Shown here piece after piece: positions 48,601 to 58,125 of a stretch of 64,000 bases of DNA. The position numbers and the translations under genes are program-made. The notes beneath the pieces are model-generated. The model worked only from the letters and a program-made list of their open reading frames with translations, was not told where the DNA came from and ran no database searches. Numbering within the stretch: position 1 is the stretch's first letter; every line of letters starts with the position of its first letter. Source of the stretch: Psychrobacter sp. Pi2-1 (lineage in GTDB: Bacteria; Pseudomonadota; Gammaproteobacteria; Pseudomonadales; Moraxellaceae); assembly GCF_904846645.1 (NCBI RefSeq), contig NZ_CAJHBO010000012.1, forward strand, positions 1-64,000, written 5' to 3'.

Positions 48601-48736
48601 TCATCGGCGTATGGTCTGCTAGCTTGTAGACGGCATCGCCTATACTTAAGCAGTCAGAGTTCTCTTGTTTTGATAAGGGTTTTTCTGATGAGTTAGGATT
48701 TGACGACTGATTTTGTCCAGATGGCTTTACGGTCAT
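45635..48736 (-). CDS. mutS: DNA mismatch repair protein MutS
   Basis: A 1033-residue mismatch-recognition ATPase. The mismatch-reading FxE is F68-Y-E70 in MGDFYELFF. Walker A is [13 protein letters not shown] and Walker B with [13 protein letters not shown] follows; the C-terminal dimer helix [16 protein letters not shown] is at the end. A QNQLFSL near the C-terminus fits a beta-clamp-binding motif. It is about 180 residues longer than E. coli MutS. Extra polar segments lie near the N-terminus (1-30), at about 130-160 ([20 protein letters not shown]) and just before the C-terminal motif. Divergent from secA. Confidence 0.94.
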   Translation of the reverse strand: MTVKPSGQNQSSNPNSSEKPLSKQENSDCLSIGDAVYKLADHTPMMVQYLTMKANYPQALLLYRMGDFYELFFDDAKRAAQILDITLTRRGTDKAGNTIAMAGVPFHAADSYMARLIAAGQTVVVCEQIDESTTGNADNKSNVPAMGDKQKKDKRKSAAGSIMRREVVKTLTAGTITDDALIAPNHTPTVVAIDIATMKTQDHSQTLQAAVSQMDLAAGTLTTQTLIADKNDIDNLRTQMLTVLARFAPSECIISEALIDSVGDSIGSNDTEWLLWLRQNMDCPIIEVAANDFHREHASDTLCQQFEVQRLDGLGIHEAPLAQTSCAALIHYARQTQQRHVPQVNQLIVEYSDDYLIIDANSQQNLELFTPVSSNGTSLISVLNHCQTPMGKRLLVQQMKRPLRQHSRINMRLDAITCLLNPKSDSIQSNQDVKDSLLVARLRETLNTIGDIERISSRIGLMSAKPRDLRKLADGIASSAQLTTLLTESGISHEDAGLLPVLMQQLPDQLPAVQSVAELIERAIVIEPPAHIRDGGMLAAGFDEEFDRLTHLHDNIQSTLDEMVERARQDNQLPSLKVGFNKVSGFYFELPKMQAKNAPAHFIRRQTLKSSERFITDELKAVETEYLSAQSLALAREKQLYQELLTQLNQHLADLQQLSAAIAQLDVLSNWAYLAIMYNWQRPIMGLHTKDQNESVAKNQTNIDIRQGRHVVVEAALNQTNANSRNGNSLSTNHFVANDCALGSDGHPERLLLITGPNMGGKSTYMRQTALIVLLAHCGSFVPAESAHIGDIDRIFTRIGSADDLAGGKSTFMVEMIETANILNQATNKSLVLMDEVGRGTATTDGLAIAHACVNRLVEIGCLTLFATHYFELTQLTNDIGNHHADIRNVHVAASEVDGQLLLLHQIKDGAASSSFGLHVAKMAGIPTQVLEDAKRYLADNLQSDHLAVDKAQTIDDKNELAKSVKDKRQESYNNATLNQKITHTAQATDIMNNLKQNQLFSLQDELSMIDPDSLTPKQAHDLIYHLKKIIGH

Positions 48737-49198
48737 GCAGAGTCTCTTATAGTGCTTTAATGAGTGGTAATGAGTATTTTGTGATAGGGGTACTAAAGGG
48801 TTATTTTTCTTATATATGAGTTTGATGTATAGCTTTGAGCTTTGGCTTTATCAATAAGCCAGTCACTTGTAGATAAATGGCTTAACGACAAATTTTGAGC
48901 CAAGATGCAGTGGTAGCAAGCGTATAAAAATCAAAATGTAAAAAATAAATAAAGTCGCTAAAAAAGCTAAGAAATTTAACAAGGTATTCGCTATTTTAAC
49001 ACGTCCTACTAGGTTTTTACTGTGGCAAATATCTACTCGTTGCCCTTGTATCCATCAGCGTCATAACCATATATAATGACGGCACACTTAATTGGGCGAT
49101 ACTAAATTAGGTAGTACTTAGTCGGGTGATGACAAGGCAGAGAGCTAAGCTTTGGCTAATGCGCACTAATTATCGAATATTCCATAGGTCAAAAAATT
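48737..49198. other. Intergenic region between divergent mutS and secA
   Basis: No gene seen. TATAAT at 49072-49077 is a plausible secA -10, but no -35 sits at 16-18 bases. I see no SecM-like leader peptide upstream of secA. Confidence 0.45.
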
Positions 49199-52000
49199 AT
49201 GTTATCAAAGATTATAGGCAGTGTGGTTGGCACCAAAAATGACCGCGAATTAAAACGCATGCGTAAAGTGGTCAGCAAGATCAACGCACGAGAGGCTGAA
49301 ATACAAGCCCTGTCTGATGAGCAACTACAACAAAAAACTGAAGAATTTAAAGCCAGACATCAAAAAGGCGAAAGCTTAGATGCATTATTGCCAGAAGCAT
49401 TTGCTGTCTGCCGCGAAGCATCATTACGTGTCAACGGCATGCGTCACTATGATGTGCAGCTGATCGGTGGTATCACCTTGCACGAAGGTAAAATCGCTGA
49501 GATGAAAACTGGTGAAGGTAAAACCCTAATGGGAACTTTGGCCATGTACCTAAATGCGATCAGCGGTAAAGGGGTTCATCTGGTCACGGTCAACGATTAT
49601 TTGGCCGCGCGTGATGCTGAGCTAAACCGTCCGTTGTTTGGGTTTTTGGGTATGACTGTGGGTGTGATTTACTCACAGCAGCCGCCACAAGAAAAAATCG
49701 CAGCGTATCAAGCCGACATTACCTATGGTACCAATAACGAATACGGTTTTGATTATCTACGCGATAACATGGTCTTTAGCCTTGCGGAGAAAAAACAGCG
49801 CCCGCTAAACTTTTGTATTATCGATGAAATTGACTCAATCTTGATTGATGAGGCTCGTACGCCGCTTATTATTTCGGGTCAAGCTGAAGATTCATCACGC
49901 ATGTATGCGCTGATTAATACGATTATTCCTGTGCTAATCCGTTCAAAAGACGAAGAAGCGAACAAGAATAACGAAGAAGAAGACTTTTGGATTGATGAAA
50001 AAAATCGCCAGATTGAGATCAGTGAAAAAGGCTATGAGAAAATCGAGCGCTTCTTAATCGAAGTGGGCGAGCTGGGTGAAAACGAAAGCTTGTATAGCCC
50101 AAGTCGTTTGCCACTTTTGGCTCACGTTCAAGCTGCCATTCGTGCGCATCACGTGTTTGTCAAAAACGTTCACTATATCGTCGATGAAGGCGAAGTGGTC
50201 ATCGTTGATGAAAATACAGGCCGTACTATGCCTGGTCGTCGCTGGTCAGAAGGCTTGCATCAAGCAGTAGAAGCGAAGGAAAACGTTGAGATTCAAGCAG
50301 AAAACCAAACGCTTGCCACAACGACATTCCAGAACTACTTCCGTTTATACGACAAGTTATCTGGTATGACGGGTACCGCTGATACTGAAGCTGCCGAGTT
50401 CAAATCGACTTATGATCTAGATGTCATCGTGATTCCAACGCATGAGCCGATTGCTCGTATCGATATGGATGACCAGATTTTCTTAACCAAGTTAGGCAAA
50501 TACAAAGGCATCATTCGCGAAATTAAAGAAATTCAAGCCAAAGGCGCGCCAGTACTGGTTGGTACAGCGACGATTGAGGCCAGTGAAGAGTTGTCTTACT
50601 TGCTTGACCAAGAAGGCGTTAAGCACAACGTTCTAAACGCCAAGCAGCATGAGCGTGAAGCAGAAATTATCGCACAGGCAGGTAGTCCAAAGTCAGTCAC
50701 GATCGCAACCAACATGGCAGGCCGTGGTACGGATATTATCCTTGGTGGTAACTGGCAGTCGTTTATCGAAGATATCGATGCGGTTAGCCCAGAAGAGATG
50801 CAGCGTCTAAAGTCTCAATGGCAAGTCAAGCATGACCAAGTCGTAGCAGCTGGTGGTTTACATATCATCGGCTCTGAACGTCATGAGTCACGCCGTATCG
50901 ATAACCAGCTACGTGGTCGTGCTGGTCGTCAGGGTGACCCTGGTATGTCACGCTTTTTCCTATCGCTTGAAGATGATCTGATGCGTATCTTCGCAGGCGA
51001 TCGTGTGGTCAATATGATGCGTGCGATGGGTCTTAAGGAAGATGAGGCCATCGAACATAAAATGGTCTCTAAATCGATCGAAAATGCGCAAGGCAAAGTT
51101 GAGAGTCGCGATTTTGATGCTCGTAAAAACCTACTGAAATACGATGATGTTGCCAATGAACAGCGTAAAGTTATCTACGGTCAGCGTGATGATTTATTAG
51201 CAGAGATGGACTTATTAGAAGCCATCGAAGTGATGCATCATGAAGTATATAACGCGATGATTAATCAGTTTATTCCGCCTGGCTCTATTGATGATCAGTG
51301 GAATATTGATGGATTAGAAGACGAGTTAGAAGACGAGTTCAAAATCTCAATGCCGATTAATGATTGGTTAGATGAAGATCGTCGTCTGGATGAAGAAGGT
51401 CTGCGTGAGAAAATCGTTCAAACAGCGATAGATCGTTATCACAGTCGCCGTGAGCAGATGGGTGAAAAAGACGCAGCTCAGCTTGAGCGTCATTTCATGC
51501 TACAGAGTCTAGATAAGCATTGGAAAGAGCATTTAACTCAGATGGATCAGCTACGTAAAGGGATTCATTTACGTGGTTATGCACAGAAAAACCCTGAGCA
51601 AGAATACAAGCGTGAGTCGTTTGAATTGTTCCAGATGATGCTTGGTGCGATTAAGTCTGAAACAGTACAAGACTTGTCACGTGTTCATATCCCAACCAAG
51701 GAAGAACTGGAAGCATTAGAAATTCAGCAACGTGAGAACGCTGCCCATATGCAAATGCAGTTCGAACATGACGATGTAGATAATTTGGATAGCAATGCGA
51801 GTGGTTCAGCTGCTCAGCCGCAACCACAAAGCCGCAATCTAAACAACGGTGCTGCGGCAGCTGGCGTTGGTGCTGCTATAGCAGGTAACGGTAGTAATGC
51901 TAACGAACCAAACCCATATGCAGGTATGAATATCAGTCGTAATGCAGCGTGTCCTTGTGGATCAGGTCTTAAGTACAAGCAGTGTCATGGTAAAATCTAG
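49199..52000 (+). CDS. secA: Protein translocase ATPase SecA
   Basis: A 933-residue motor that drives preproteins through SecYEG. It has NBD1 Walker [12 protein letters not shown] (about residue 100), DEAD-like Walker B ([16 protein letters not shown]), NBD2 ([16 protein letters not shown], then [28 protein letters not shown]), and the C-terminal zinc/SecB-binding motif [14 protein letters not shown]. Between these lies a Ser/Gln/Ala-rich flexible linker (about 855-910). Length is typical for the family. AGGTC lies upstream of the ATG. Confidence 0.97.
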   Translation: MLSKIIGSVVGTKNDRELKRMRKVVSKINAREAEIQALSDEQLQQKTEEFKARHQKGESLDALLPEAFAVCREASLRVNGMRHYDVQLIGGITLHEGKIAEMKTGEGKTLMGTLAMYLNAISGKGVHLVTVNDYLAARDAELNRPLFGFLGMTVGVIYSQQPPQEKIAAYQADITYGTNNEYGFDYLRDNMVFSLAEKKQRPLNFCIIDEIDSILIDEARTPLIISGQAEDSSRMYALINTIIPVLIRSKDEEANKNNEEEDFWIDEKNRQIEISEKGYEKIERFLIEVGELGENESLYSPSRLPLLAHVQAAIRAHHVFVKNVHYIVDEGEVVIVDENTGRTMPGRRWSEGLHQAVEAKENVEIQAENQTLATTTFQNYFRLYDKLSGMTGTADTEAAEFKSTYDLDVIVIPTHEPIARIDMDDQIFLTKLGKYKGIIREIKEIQAKGAPVLVGTATIEASEELSYLLDQEGVKHNVLNAKQHEREAEIIAQAGSPKSVTIATNMAGRGTDIILGGNWQSFIEDIDAVSPEEMQRLKSQWQVKHDQVVAAGGLHIIGSERHESRRIDNQLRGRAGRQGDPGMSRFFLSLEDDLMRIFAGDRVVNMMRAMGLKEDEAIEHKMVSKSIENAQGKVESRDFDARKNLLKYDDVANEQRKVIYGQRDDLLAEMDLLEAIEVMHHEVYNAMINQFIPPGSIDDQWNIDGLEDELEDEFKISMPINDWLDEDRRLDEEGLREKIVQTAIDRYHSRREQMGEKDAAQLERHFMLQSLDKHWKEHLTQMDQLRKGIHLRGYAQKNPEQEYKRESFELFQMMLGAIKSETVQDLSRVHIPTKEELEALEIQQRENAAHMQMQFEHDDVDNLDSNASGSAAQPQPQSRNLNNGAAAAGVGAAIAGNGSNANEPNPYAGMNISRNAACPCGSGLKYKQCHGKI

Positions 52001-52062
52001 TTGTTATTCATGATAAGTTAATAGCTATGTATTGAACTGCTATTAAAGACAGCCTTTATCTG

Positions 52063-52098
52063 AAAAAGCCCTTATCTTAAGTAGGTAGGGGCTTTTTT
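52063..52098 (+). terminator. Terminator after secA
   Basis: AAAAGCCC and GGGGCTTTT form the base of a hairpin with an irregular inner region, followed by T residues. Confidence 0.7.
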
Positions 52099-52241
52099 AT
52101 ATCTGCTAGATAACTTATGCAAACTTAAAACTTGCTAGACTAAGACCAACAAACACTTTGTATTGATTACTTACAAATTCAGCATAGGCGTGAATTTATG
52201 GACACGCTATAGTGTTTAACATATTTATTTGGGAGAGTGTC

Positions 52242-52775
52242 ATGAGTGTAGAATTCTTAAAAAAAGTACGCAGCTCAGTAGTTTTAACAAGTTTGTTGGC
52301 TGGCGCCTTGACGGTCAGTGCTTGTCAGCAACAATCAGAGCCAGAGTCGGGAATGGAAGACGGTACTAATACAGAAGAGTCCGTTCCAATGTCAGCGGAG
52401 CCTGCTGAACCTAGTGATGTCGTCGTCGATACCGAAGACGCTTCACTTAACGAAGTAGAAGGTGATACCACCGCTTCAGTAAACAGCGGTGTGATGCAGA
52501 TGTCATATCTATGTACACCTGAACTAAAAGTTGAGGCGACTTATAAAGAAGATGCCAATCAAGTTGTTGTCGCAACTGACATGGGTACAGTAACGTTGAA
52601 CCAAACCAATGAAGGTAGTAATCCTGAGGTGTTTGAAGTGGCGACCGCAATTGATGGTGGTCAAGGATTCACACAATGGCGCGTAGGGCATGAAGCTCGT
52701 AAAACTGGCGTTATGCGTACTGCTGGTGCAGATGAGTCAAATGTTAATACATTCGAGTGTAATGAAGCTTCGTAA
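52242..52775 (+). CDS. Small exported lipoprotein, possibly MliC-like
   Basis: A 177-residue protein with a lipoprotein signal ending LTVSAC (about residue 28). Residues 30-80 are acidic and low-complexity. The C-terminal 100 residues form a compact domain bounded by two cysteines (MSYLCTPELKVEATY and NTFECNEAS), with alternating beta-type patterns. The Cys-bounded layout recalls MliC/PliC lysozyme inhibitors, but the usual SGARY motif is absent, so this is a weak comparison. GGGAGAG precedes the ATG at 52242; an in-frame upstream start is less likely. Confidence 0.72.
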   Translation: MSVEFLKKVRSSVVLTSLLAGALTVSACQQQSEPESGMEDGTNTEESVPMSAEPAEPSDVVVDTEDASLNEVEGDTTASVNSGVMQMSYLCTPELKVEATYKEDANQVVVATDMGTVTLNQTNEGSNPEVFEVATAIDGGQGFTQWRVGHEARKTGVMRTAGADESNVNTFECNEAS

Positions 52776-52808
52776 TTTGTCTTCAATATTTAGTAAGTGA
52801 TAGGCATC

Positions 52809-52841
52809 AAAAAAGCAACGCTAAGATAGCGTTGCTTTTTT
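52809..52841. terminator. Bidirectional terminator between the lipoprotein gene and a DUF2382 gene
   Basis: AAAAAAGCAACGCTA and TAGCGTTGCTTTTTT form a perfect 15-pair hairpin with a three-base loop between convergent genes. Confidence 0.92.
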
Positions 52842-52899
52842 ATGTTGTGAAATAATCTTTATCAATCATACAATTTCGTAGTGGCTAAACTATCAGCGC

Positions 52900-53466
52900 T
52901 TATTTTAACGGAGTTGTATCAGAACCATGAGCCAACAGACCTTCTTCAGTCACATCTAACTCTTCATGCTTGAGCTCTACTTGAATACTATCAGTATGCA
53001 CATGGGTGCTTTTGTTAATTTCGATATCTTGAATAGCGTAGGTGTCTTTGGTAATGGTAGCCACTTGGCGAGATAGCACAATATCAATCGGTTCATCGCC
53101 AATCTCTATTTGTTTGCCATTAATGGTCACTACGGCTTTGCTATCTAAAGAAGGCTCGACATGGCGCAATATATCTTTTTCATCATAGTTACCAGAGAGT
53201 AAGTCTTGGCTCTCTGCATCATGATACTCAGTACGAATGGTGATATATTCTTCTACCAACTCAATTGGCACTTCGACAGTTTTAGTACGTGAATGCTTGG
53301 TGACGGTCACTTTACCCACATCCAAGCGCTCTTTATTAATCACAGGACGTTCTTCTAATAGCTCTAAGTGTCCAACATTAACAGTATTATTCGTCTGCTT
53401 CGTTGAGATATTTTGTTCTTTATCCAAGTTATCTTGGTAAAGGCTGTTTCCATTTTCAGTAGTCAT
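52900..53466 (-). CDS. DUF2382 (YsnF/AvaK-type) domain protein, without PRC barrel
   Basis: A 188-residue soluble protein with the LELLEERPVINKERLDVGKV motif typical of DUF2382, followed by a repeated beta-type pattern rich in Glu/Val/Thr (ITKDTYAIQDIEINK, then VELKHEELDV). Homologues include B. subtilis YsnF and Nostoc AvaK, linked to stress or dormancy, with no known biochemical activity. It is a paralogue of the C-terminal half of the gene at 53799-54647 but lacks the PRC barrel. AAGGAA precedes the ATG. Its upstream region is a 17-bp tandem repeat. Confidence 0.82.
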   Translation of the reverse strand: MTTENGNSLYQDNLDKEQNISTKQTNNTVNVGHLELLEERPVINKERLDVGKVTVTKHSRTKTVEVPIELVEEYITIRTEYHDAESQDLLSGNYDEKDILRHVEPSLDSKAVVTINGKQIEIGDEPIDIVLSRQVATITKDTYAIQDIEINKSTHVHTDSIQVELKHEELDVTEEGLLAHGSDTTPLK

Positions 53467-53520
53467 TATTATTCCTTTATAATTATAAAATGATGAATTT
53501 CTAATAATTTCAAACGTAAT

Positions 53521-53639
53521 ATATTAACTAACCACATATATTAACTAACCACATATATTAACTAACCACATATATTAACTAACCACATATATTAACTAAC
53601 CACATATATTAACTAACCACATATATTAATTAGTTACAT
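53521..53639. repeat. 17-bp tandem repeat, seven units
   Basis: Six perfect units of ATATTAACTAACCACAT (53521-53622) are followed by a seventh with four substitutions (53623-53639). On the minus strand, the orientation of the downstream gene, each unit offers a TTAATAT word that resembles a -10 element. It lies 55 bases upstream of the DUF2382 gene's start codon. Confidence 0.95.
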
Positions 53640-53675
53640 TTAATACTATAAACCATTCACTCATGTTATGAATAC

Positions 53676-53704
53676 AAAAAAGACCAGAGACATGCTCTGA
53701 TCTT
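53676..53704 (-). terminator. Terminator after the PRC-barrel/DUF2382 gene
   Basis: On the minus strand AAGATCAGAG and CTCTGGTCTT form a ten-pair stem with one mismatch, followed by a run of T. It separates the two DUF2382 genes into different units. Confidence 0.75.
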
Positions 53705-53798
53705 AATGGCTAAACATATGAGCTTAGCTACTTACTATCATCATATTTAACTGACGGTATAGGAAGCTTACGTCGTTAAACTATGACGTATTAGCATA

Positions 53799-54647
53799 TT
53801 ACATGCCACGAGCACGGCGTACATCTTCTGCTGTGATACCATCACGGTCTACTAAGTTACCCTCACGGTCAACCACGTTGCCGTCGCCATCAACATCTAG
53901 CTCTTCACGTTGAATGGTCTCAATTAGGGTTTCGGTATGGTGATCGGTCGTTTTACCGACATTTACTTCTTCAGAAACATAGGTTTCTTTGCTGACGCGA
54001 GCACGTTCGGCCTGTAGTTCGACTTCAACTGTTTCAGTAGCATCGAGGTCACCAATACGACGGTCTGTTGGACGATCTACGCTAGTACGTTGGATATTGG
54101 CATGTTCTTCTTCTAAATCTACATCGACATTGCGCTCTTCAGTAACGACATGCTTACCTACTTTTACTAGACCAGCAACGATACGGTCTTTATTTACCGT
54201 CAGACGCTCTTCTAATAGCTCCAGTGTATTTGGTGCATCATAAGAGTGATCTTCAATATCAACGCGATCTTCTACAGGAAGTGTATCGGCGTTAAACGCT
54301 TGACGATCTCTTTCATACTGCTCTTTGTAGCTGTACTGATAGTCGTGATCGTATACTTCCATGGCTTCTACTTGTGTTTTTGTTAAGCTATCAAAGAAGA
54401 CATCATCACCAACGATACGCGCTAAACCTGCTGGTACCAGTACTTCTTTTGAACTAAACCAGCCGCCTGCATCTACGATTAAGTAACGAATACGACCAGT
54501 CGTGTCTTCCACTAGGGCGCCTTCGATCTTACCGATTTTCTCTTCGTTGATACCATAAGCAGTTTTGTGCGTTGGGTCATAATAGTCATCACCAATTAAG
54601 TCTTGATGAGTAGCTTGAATATCTTTTAAACGGATTAGTTGACTCAT
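53799..54647 (-). CDS. PRC-barrel and DUF2382 (YsnF/AvaK-type) stress protein
   Basis: A 282-residue protein. Residues 1-115 form a PRC-barrel-like domain (MSQLIRLKDIQATHQDLIGDD... RIRYLIVDAGGWFSSKEVLVPAG). The remainder is DUF2382 (LELLEERLTVNKDRIVAGLVKVGKHVVTEERNVDV), with a second internal copy (VELQAERARVSKETYVSEEVNVGK). It ends in two DG(N)V/LVDR repeats. The protein is soluble and very acidic. PRC-barrel/DUF2382 proteins are commonly stress-induced; their mechanism is unknown. AAGGAA precedes the ATG. Confidence 0.87.
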   Translation of the reverse strand: MSQLIRLKDIQATHQDLIGDDYYDPTHKTAYGINEEKIGKIEGALVEDTTGRIRYLIVDAGGWFSSKEVLVPAGLARIVGDDVFFDSLTKTQVEAMEVYDHDYQYSYKEQYERDRQAFNADTLPVEDRVDIEDHSYDAPNTLELLEERLTVNKDRIVAGLVKVGKHVVTEERNVDVDLEEEHANIQRTSVDRPTDRRIGDLDATETVEVELQAERARVSKETYVSEEVNVGKTTDHHTETLIETIQREELDVDGDGNVVDREGNLVDRDGITAEDVRRARGM

Positions 54648-55045
54648 TGTTATATTCCTTTTTTGCGAGTTTATTTTTTATAATGTAATGGTTGGTGTTG
54701 TTATTAATTTTTAGTAAAACCATATTTATTACAGTTGAGGGTAAGTCAAATGAATAGCTTCCCTATCAACTTGTAGCTATCCTAACACCGTGATTTTTGA
54801 TGAGATATATGAGCAAGGTAGCAAAGTGTGCGCTTGCAGTAATTGCGTGTAATAGGCTGTAAGTGGCATAACATAGGAGGGGGTAGAAGTTAACGAGTCT
54901 TTACACAGAGTAATATTCAACATTCATCGAAAAAAAGCAGACACAAAAAAACCGCATCACCATTAGCAATGCGGTTTCTCAATGAACAATAATTACATAA
55001 GTATTACTTAGCTAACTTACTTTAAGTCAGTTAGACCTGCTTTAT
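54648..55045. other. Intergenic region between the PRC-barrel gene and acetyl-CoA acetyltransferase
   Basis: No gene supported. It holds the PRC-barrel gene's promoter region and, at its right end, the terminator of the acetyltransferase gene. Confidence 0.5.
54945..54977 (-). terminator. Terminator of the acetyl-CoA acetyltransferase gene
   Basis: On the minus strand AACCGCAT and ATGCGGTT pair, followed by a run of seven T. Confidence 0.85.
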
Positions 55046-56227
55046 TTAAGCAAGTTCAATAGCAACAGCTACCGCTTCACCACCACCGATACATAGCGTT
55101 GCGATGCCTTTTTTGCCACCAGTGCGCTTTAGAGAGTTGATAAGCGTAATTAGAATACGAGCACCTGAACAGCCTACTGGATGACCAAGGGCACATGCAC
55201 CGCCTTCGATATTTACTTTAGCATGGTCAAGTTTCAGCTCGTCCATCGCAGCCATAGTAACCATCGCAAAGGCTTCATTGATTTCCCATAGATCTACGTC
55301 ATCTACTGACCAGCCAGCACCTGCTAATACTTTTTCGATGGCACCAATTGGCGCAATAGTAAATTCGCTTGGGTGACGTGAGTTTGAGGCAGTAGCAACG
55401 ATACGAGCTTGGTAGTTAAGGCCTTCAGCTTTCGCTTGTGACTCTTTCATTACTACGACTGCTGCAGCACCGTCTGAGATTGAGCTGGCGTTTGCAGCAG
55501 TAATCGTACCATCTTTAGCAAATGCTGGACGCAAAGTAGGAATACGATCAGCATTAGCAAGGGCAGGTTGCTCATCGGTATCAACAGTTTGCTCGCCTTT
55601 GCGAGTGGCAAACGTAACAGGCTCAATCTCATCTTTAAAGTGGTTGTCTTTGATAGCAGTCAGCGCACGGTTTAATGACTCAATAGCAAACTCATCCATT
55701 TGCTCACGTGTATAGCCTTTTTCATCAGCCATTTCCTGAGCAAACATACCCATTAGCTTACCAGTATCAGCATCTTCTAGGCCATCTAAGAACATATGGT
55801 CTTTGACTTCTTTGTGACCCATACGATAGCCGCCACGTGAACCTGGCATAATATACGGTGCATTGGTCATTGACTCCATGCCGCCTGCGACTGCAACGTC
55901 GAAGCTACCGGCTTTGATACCGTCATGCGCTTGCATGACTGCTTTTAGGCCTGAACCACAAAGCTTATTGATCGTGACAGCACCAGTCGCATCCGGTAGA
56001 CCTGCTTTACGCATGGCTTGACGGGCAGGGCCTTGACCCAGACCTGCCGTCAAGATACAACCCATAATGACTTCATCAACACTGTCAGCGCTAACACCTG
56101 AGCGTTCAACAGCAGCTTTGATAGCGGCGGCACCCAGCTCGGTAGCACTCATGTCTTTTAGTGCGCCTTGAAAGCCACCCATTGGTGTACGTGCGCCGTT
56201 TAGGATTACAATTGCATCATTTGACAT
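55046..56227 (-). CDS. atoB: Acetyl-CoA C-acetyltransferase (thiolase)
   Basis: A 393-residue biosynthetic thiolase condensing two acetyl-CoA, or cleaving acetoacetyl-CoA. The nucleophile C90 lies in INKLCGSGLKA. The catalytic His is in NEAFA-linked GGACALGHPVGCSG, with its second Cys, and the C-terminal IATLCIGGGEAVAVA is standard. Length and motifs match AtoB/PhaA. It may serve short-chain fatty acid use or polyhydroxybutyrate precursors; no pha genes are adjacent. AAGGAA precedes the ATG. Confidence 0.9.
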   Translation of the reverse strand: MSNDAIVILNGARTPMGGFQGALKDMSATELGAAAIKAAVERSGVSADSVDEVIMGCILTAGLGQGPARQAMRKAGLPDATGAVTINKLCGSGLKAVMQAHDGIKAGSFDVAVAGGMESMTNAPYIMPGSRGGYRMGHKEVKDHMFLDGLEDADTGKLMGMFAQEMADEKGYTREQMDEFAIESLNRALTAIKDNHFKDEIEPVTFATRKGEQTVDTDEQPALANADRIPTLRPAFAKDGTITAANASSISDGAAAVVVMKESQAKAEGLNYQARIVATASNSRHPSEFTIAPIGAIEKVLAGAGWSVDDVDLWEINEAFAMVTMAAMDELKLDHAKVNIEGGACALGHPVGCSGARILITLINSLKRTGGKKGIATLCIGGGEAVAVAIELA

Positions 56228-56336
56228 CGTTATTATTCCTTGTTGTGCGTTTTGATTAAGTATCTACCAAGAAATCAGATGCCGATTGGCTAGCTTTTGC
56301 TTATATTATAAGCATCTGTCTTCTTCAGTATGTGGT

Positions 56337-57677
56337 TTATGCTAGCTCATCTAATCGTATGCGTACTACTTTATCAGTAATGGTCTCTAACTTTTCAATT
56401 TTTTCGATAGCAAGATTCATCTGACTCTCAACCACAGGTAGCGTCAGAATAATCACCGGCACTTGACCTACTTTATGCGCAGGCTTTTGCAAGATTGCAT
56501 CGATGTTGATACCGGCATCACTTAGGATGCGCGTGATATCTGCCAGTACGCCTGGGCTATCATAAGCATGCACACGCAAATAATATCCAGTTACCATCTG
56601 ATCAGCACGCAATATAGGCGTGTCTGATAGCTGATCAGGGATAAATGCTAAATGCGGGACATGATGACCAGTGTTGCTCTGGTCGTCGCGGTCTTTGCTA
56701 CCCAGCACACGAACCAAATCCATGACATCGGCCATCACTGCAGAAGCAGTTGCACCAGCCCCAGCCCCATCGCCGCAATAGAGCGTCTGACCAAGTGGAT
56801 GTGAGTTAACCAGTACTGCATTTTTTACACCATTGACGTTCGCCAATAGCGCATCTTGTGGAATAAGTGTCGGGTGTACGCGTAATTCAACCCCTGCGTC
56901 ACCATCGTTTTCGCTATCGCGGCGTACGGCAAACCCTAAATGCTTGATACGGTAGCCAAGCTCTTCGGCATAGTTCACGTCTTGCAGGGTAATACCAGTG
57001 ATACCTTCACAGTAGACTTTATCAAATTGTAGCGGAATACCAAAAGCGATAGAGGCGAGTAGCGCCAATTTATGAGCGGCATCAATACCTTCAACATCAA
57101 AAGTAGGATCTGCTTCTGCGTAACCCAACTCTTGTGCTTCGCTCAATACGTCAGCAAAAGGACGACCCTTATCACGCATTTCGGTCATGATAAAGTTACC
57201 AGTACCGTTGATGATACCCGCGAGCCAGTCGATTTTGTTGGCGGCCAGTGCTTCACGCATTACCTTGATAATAGGAATACCGCCTGCTACCGCTGCTTCA
57301 TAAGCAACGTGCACGTTGTTTTCTTCAGCGAAGGCAAAGATCTCATTACCGTGTTCAGCGAGTAGAGCCTTGTTTGCCGTGACCACATGCTTGCCGTTTT
57401 TAATGGCCTGCATAATGACGTCTTTGGCTAAGGTGGTACCACCAATCACTTCGATAACAATATCGACATTATCGCTTGCGGCAATTGCCATCAGATCGCT
57501 GTTTTGCATGATATTGGTATCAATATCATCACGCTGACGACGCGTACCGACTTCGGTAATAATAATGTCGCGTCCGCTACGGCGTTTTAGCTCATTTAAA
57601 TTGTCATTGATCAGATTGATCACGCCCGTTCCGACGGTGCCCAGACCAAGTATCGCTAGTTTGATGGAATTACTCAC
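56337..57677 (-). CDS. hom: Homoserine dehydrogenase
   Basis: A 446-residue NAD(P)H enzyme reducing aspartate semialdehyde to homoserine in Thr/Met biosynthesis. The Rossmann motif GLGTVGTGV is at about residues 11-19, the catalytic region includes AGGIPIIK and INGTGNFIMTEM, and the C-terminal 75 residues form an ACT regulatory domain (YYLRVHAYDSPGVLADI). It is monofunctional (no aspartokinase). It starts with GTG behind GAGGAT. In Pseudomonas and Acinetobacter it lies between dsbC and thrC; here dsbC is upstream but thrC is not downstream. Confidence 0.93.
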   Translation of the reverse strand: MSNSIKLAILGLGTVGTGVINLINDNLNELKRRSGRDIIITEVGTRRQRDDIDTNIMQNSDLMAIAASDNVDIVIEVIGGTTLAKDVIMQAIKNGKHVVTANKALLAEHGNEIFAFAEENNVHVAYEAAVAGGIPIIKVMREALAANKIDWLAGIINGTGNFIMTEMRDKGRPFADVLSEAQELGYAEADPTFDVEGIDAAHKLALLASIAFGIPLQFDKVYCEGITGITLQDVNYAEELGYRIKHLGFAVRRDSENDGDAGVELRVHPTLIPQDALLANVNGVKNAVLVNSHPLGQTLYCGDGAGAGATASAVMADVMDLVRVLGSKDRDDQSNTGHHVPHLAFIPDQLSDTPILRADQMVTGYYLRVHAYDSPGVLADITRILSDAGINIDAILQKPAHKVGQVPVIILTLPVVESQMNLAIEKIEKLETITDKVVRIRLDELA

Positions 57678-57900
57678 AGTATCCTCAAGAGGTTAAATAC
57701 AATGAAGTTAGTATAAGCGATAACAGTGTCAAATGAATCTGCGACATCAAACAGAATGTCTGTGCGCATTGTCTAGTACTGCCTGCCTATCTACTTCATC
57801 ATAGTTGAATAAAAAAAGCTCAAATAAAAAGGGTGTTGCTCATTTTGCATCGCACTTTATCGTATCATACCGACAAGGCATTGTGACGTCTATACAATCT

Positions 57901-57990
57901 CATAAAAGCCGATTTTATGAAGGTTAATACCATAAAAGCCAATGTTCTGAAGGTTGATTTCATAAAGGCTAATATTAAAAAGACAACGTC
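57901..57990. repeat. 30-bp imperfect tandem repeat, 2.5 to 3 units
   Basis: The units start at 57901, 57931 and 57961, each opening CATAAAAGCC (third: CATAAAGGCT). The first two share CATAAAAGCC, GAAGGTT and most bases between. The third keeps only its first 16 bases or so. Confidence 0.75.
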
Positions 57991-58077
57991 ATCAAGGTTA
58001 TATCAGCTTACGATTATAAAAAAGCAGTAGCTTCAATCTTGTTTGGCATATGTATATGTCATTTATGCTTGGTTACT

Positions 58078-58111
58078 AGTATTAGTCACTCTAATATGAG
58101 TGATTAATACT
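58078..58111 (-). other. Stem-loop downstream of dsbC
   Basis: AGTATTAGTCACTC and GAGTGATTAATACT pair over 14 positions with one mismatch and a six-base loop. No T-tract follows in the dsbC direction, so it is more likely an RNA-stabilising or weak-terminator element than a classical terminator. Confidence 0.5.
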
Positions 58112-58125
58112 GGTAATTCATATGA

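Larger units (their letters stand above)
57678..58125. other. Intergenic region between dsbC and hom
   Basis: No gene supported. It contains the three 30-base imperfect repeats and, at its right end, a stem-loop, listed separately. The length is unusual for a dsbC-hom junction. Confidence 0.5.

Noticed and set aside
49072..49077. TATAAT as a complete secA promoter
   Set aside because: The only -35-like words are 20 or more bases away; a promoter here is likely but this pair is not convincing.
53521..53639. 17-bp array as a CRISPR
   Set aside because: The units are directly adjacent with no spacers, and no cas genes are present.
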